DNA of 64,000 bases, taken from NCBI RefSeq assembly GCF_014202275.1, contig NZ_JACHGF010000001.1, forward strand, positions 868,001 through 932,000, given 5' to 3'. The DNA comes from Rhabdobacter roseus. Lineage in GTDB: Bacteria > Bacteroidota > Bacteroidia > Cytophagales > Spirosomataceae. The notes below the pieces were generated by a model, which had not been told where the DNA came from, searched no databases, and was given only the letters and a program-made list of their open reading frames with translations. This document shows, in pieces, positions 62,329-64,000 of this stretch (its first letter is position 1; each line of letters opens with the position of its first letter). The position numbers and the translations under genes were made by a program.

Positions 62329-62906
62329 GCCAGCTCCGCGGACTCGTACTGAGCGGCGGCGAGAGCCGCCGCATGGGCCGCGACAAGGGTCTCATTCCCA
62401 CCACCGAAGGTACCTGGGCCCAGCGGGCGGGTACTTTGCTGGGTACCTTGGGCCTGTCCGTGGCGGTGGTGGTGCGGGAGGCGCAGCGTGCCGCCTACGC
62501 CGAGGTACTTGACCCGGCCTTTGAATTGCTCCTCGACGCCGACCTACCCCTGGGCGGACCGCTGAAGGGTATCCTCAGCGCCCACCAAAAGTACCCCACC
62601 CACGACTGGCTCGTACTCCCCTGCGACCTCCCCGACATGACCGCCGCCGTGCTGCGTCAACTGGTCCTTTTTTATGAGCAAAACCCCACCGCCACCGCCT
62701 GGGCCTACCGTGAGCCGGAGGGCTGGCAGCCGCTGCCGGGTATCTACTCGGCCCGGCGGCTGAGGTACCTGACGAGGGTACTTGGGCGCGGGCAGCTCCG
62801 GCGCGCCAGCCTCCAGCAGGTACTTGAGCGCGGCCATTCGGCGGCGCTGGTACTTCCCAGTGCGCTCAAAGGTACCTTTCGGAATTACAACTACCCGGGT
62901 TTTTGA
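62325..62906 (+). CDS. MobA-like molybdenum cofactor guanylyltransferase / NTP transferase
   Basis: A 193-residue protein with the nucleotidyltransferase signature LSGGESRRMGRDKGLI (8-23), DADLPLGGPLKG and LPCDLPDM, as in MobA, which attaches GMP to molybdopterin. The siroheme gene upstream and co-translation suggest a role in nitrate assimilation, where both cofactors are used. The C-terminus VLPSALKGTFRNYNYPGF is repeated downstream as a fragment. Confidence 0.85.
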   Translation: MSQLRGLVLSGGESRRMGRDKGLIPTTEGTWAQRAGTLLGTLGLSVAVVVREAQRAAYAEVLDPAFELLLDADLPLGGPLKGILSAHQKYPTHDWLVLPCDLPDMTAAVLRQLVLFYEQNPTATAWAYREPEGWQPLPGIYSARRLRYLTRVLGRGQLRRASLQQVLERGHSAALVLPSALKGTFRNYNYPGF

Positions 62907-62919
62907 TAGGAGATTTATG
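62844..62919. repeat. Direct repeat copy 1: 3' end of the mobA-like gene
   Basis: About 75 bases covering the last 18 codons and stop of the mobA-like gene, repeated with changes at 63212-63286 (offset about 369). Confidence 0.85.
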
Positions 62920-63030
62920 GTTAGGTGAATCGGTTTATAAAGTACCTTTTGTAGGATTTACTCTAGGATTCAGAAGCGTTTGCAAACGAATGGACGGATC
63001 AATTAACGCGCCAGCGTGGCCGCGCTGCGG

Positions 63031-63160
63031 TCGAATGTTTATAGAGAAGTAGACGTAGGTAGGGAACCCGCGTGCCGTTAGGTACGCAACCCACAGCTTG
63101 TTGCGTACCTAGCGGCACGCGGCAGATTTGAATGGCCGTTTCAGCTATAAACATGTCGTG
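63031..63160. repeat. Composite palindromic element with 21-base hairpin
   Basis: A stem of 21 bases: GCGTGCCGTTAGGTACGCAA plus C at 63070-63090 pairs with 63100-63120 (one G-T), loop CCACAGCTT. It is framed by TGTTTATAG (63036-63044) and CTATAAACA (63145-63153), and preceded by GCGGTCGAATGTTTATAG, which matches the edges of the 26.3 kb element (GCGGTCGAATG, TCTATAAACGTGT). There is no ORF inside. Confidence 0.7.
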
Positions 63161-63211
63161 CCTACGGCACGGATTCGGCTCATGAGTAGGGATGATTTGT
63201 GATCAAGAGTA

Positions 63212-63286
63212 GCGTTGGGTACTTCCCAGCGCTCTCAAAGGTACTTTCCGGAATTGCAATTATCCGGAGCTTTGATGGAGCGATGG
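63212..63286. repeat. Direct repeat copy 2: extra 3' end of the mobA-like gene
   Basis: Aligned to 62844-62919 with about a dozen differences. The frame is still readable: VLPSALKGTFRNCNYPEL and stop. Confidence 0.85.
63219..63275 (+). pseudogene. C-terminal fragment of a mobA-like gene
   Basis: 18 codons and a TGA that match the end of the mobA-like gene at 62850-62906 except Cys for Tyr, and Glu-Leu for Gly-Phe at the end. No start and no upstream part. Confidence 0.75.
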
Positions 63287-63320
63287 CTGATGACTAGCGG
63301 CGTTACGGCCGTGTTTTCAG

Positions 63321-64000
63321 TCAATGAAAGGACTGCCGGTACGCGACCGGGGTTTGGTTGGTTTTGTTTTTAAACAGTTTGCTGAACGATTGCGGGTACT
63401 CAAAACCGAGCTGATAGGCAATTTCACTGACGGAAAGCTCCGTGGTGGTCAGGATGTCTTTGGCGTGTTCGATCAGCTTTTCGTGGATCAGTTGCTGGGT
63501 CGTTTGGCCGGTCAGTTGCTTCAGGCAATCACTGAGGTACTTGGGCGATAAATGCAATTGATCGGCCAGGTAGGTAGCGGTGGGCAACGCTTTTTCACCC
63601 GTATCGCTGAACCAACTATTGAGTAGCTTTTCAACGTTATGCAGCAGCTCATTGGTGGCGACCTTTCGGGTTATGAACTGCCGGTTGTAGTAGCGGTTGC
63701 AGTACGTAAGCAGCAGGTCGATATGCGCAATAATGACTTCCTGACTGAAGCCGTCGATCGGTAACAGGTATTCCTTTTCAATCTGTTGAAATACCTCTTC
63801 TATTGATTTTTGCTCATCTTCCGATAAAATCAAGGCTTCGTTCACTTTATAATCGAAAAAACCCAAGGTCTTTATTTTTTGGCTTAGCGGAAAAGATCTC
63901 AAAAAATCCGGGTGAATGGATAGGAGCCAGCCGGAAGGAGCCATGGTAAAATCTTTTTCGATGATGCTCACTTGCTTGGGCGCAAAGCAGGAGATAACGC
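63321..64000 (-). CDS. AraC family transcriptional regulator, N-terminus off the right edge
   Basis: The reading frame continues past GTG 63971 to the window edge (VISCFAPKQVSIIEKDF), which looks like the end of a cupin-like sensor domain, so the gene is truncated by the window. The C-terminal 100 residues are the AraC DNA-binding domain: two helix-turn-helix motifs, with YLADQLHLSPKYLSDCLKQ and the signature VSEIAYQLGFEYPQSFSKLF, ending TPVAYRQSFH. The middle segment (GWLLSIHPDFLRSFPLSQKI) is typical of this Bacteroidota AraC subgroup. The regulated genes are unknown. Confidence 0.9.
   Translation of the reverse strand, partial: VISCFAPKQVSIIEKDFTMAPSGWLLSIHPDFLRSFPLSQKIKTLGFFDYKVNEALILSEDEQKSIEEVFQQIEKEYLLPIDGFSQEVIIAHIDLLLTYCNRYYNRQFITRKVATNELLHNVEKLLNSWFSDTGEKALPTATYLADQLHLSPKYLSDCLKQLTGQTTQQLIHEKLIEHAKDILTTTELSVSEIAYQLGFEYPQSFSKLFKNKTNQTPVAYRQSFH

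Noticed and set aside
1-64000. RRGTACYY considered as simply the TAnnTTTG promoter element
   Set aside because: Most copies are inside genes, many lack the TTTG extension, and the palindrome occurs in both orientations; only a few overlap real promoters.

Overview
The window looks like chromosomal DNA of a Bacteroidota bacterium, most likely order Cytophagales (Spirosoma/Dyadobacter-like; this placement is inference). The evidence is a SusC/SusD pair, a type IX secretion plug protein, Bacteroidota-restricted families (DUF4290, DUF3276 PUR-alpha-like, DUF4199, YfhO), three LytS/LytTR signalling sets, GH92 and GH95-like glycosidases, and promoters of the Bacteroidota type (TTG-N19-TAnnTTTG). 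I see no rRNA, tRNA, CRISPR array, transposase or integrase.

Layout. 1-9.7 kb: start of a MATE transporter, DUF4290 protein, murA, Wzi-like capsule protein, DUF3267 membrane protein, DUF1080 sugar hydrolase, SAM methyltransferase, a solitary McrC and a Kelch protein. 9.8-13.8 kb: two unlike LytS kinases followed by one LytTR regulator. 13.9-25 kb: exported enzymes and hypothetical proteins (serine hydrolase, M1 peptidase, DUF4105 protein, an SGNH-like protein without its serine, tandem paralogues, a membrane lipase-like protein), with many small palindromic repeats between genes. 25-42.4 kb: XdhC, GH95-like enzyme, a second LytS/LytTR pair, GH92, MBL hydrolase, patatin, then SusC-SusD-lipoprotein. 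42.5-56 kb: YfhO, pfkA, YdcF, thioredoxin-like protein, DUF58, RlpA, DUF3276, ychF and T9SS plug. 56-64 kb: LuxR/DUF4199 pair, Uma2 protein, a broken YgiT/MqsA antitoxin, an ABC-F protein, a siroheme/MobA-like operon and the end of an AraC regulator.

The most striking feature is at the DNA level. The whole window, coding and non-coding, is full of the degenerate palindrome RRGTACYY (AGGTACCT, AAGTACCT, GGGTACTT and so on). I counted 15 copies in 7201-8640 by eye where about 0.35 are expected by chance, and they occur in all three reading frames. This resembles the HIP1 palindrome of cyanobacteria. A second layer is families of short palindromes of the type stem-TTTGCAA-stem in intergenic DNA. 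A third is two places where the 3' end of a gene has been copied downstream (lytTR/GH92 junction, 139 bp; mobA-like gene, about 75 bp), with unrelated DNA between the copies.

Functional links: siroheme synthesis, MobA-like and XdhC proteins point to assimilatory nitrate/nitrite or molybdoenzyme metabolism. The glycosidases and SusCD point to glycan use, although they are not arranged as one tight polysaccharide utilisation locus.
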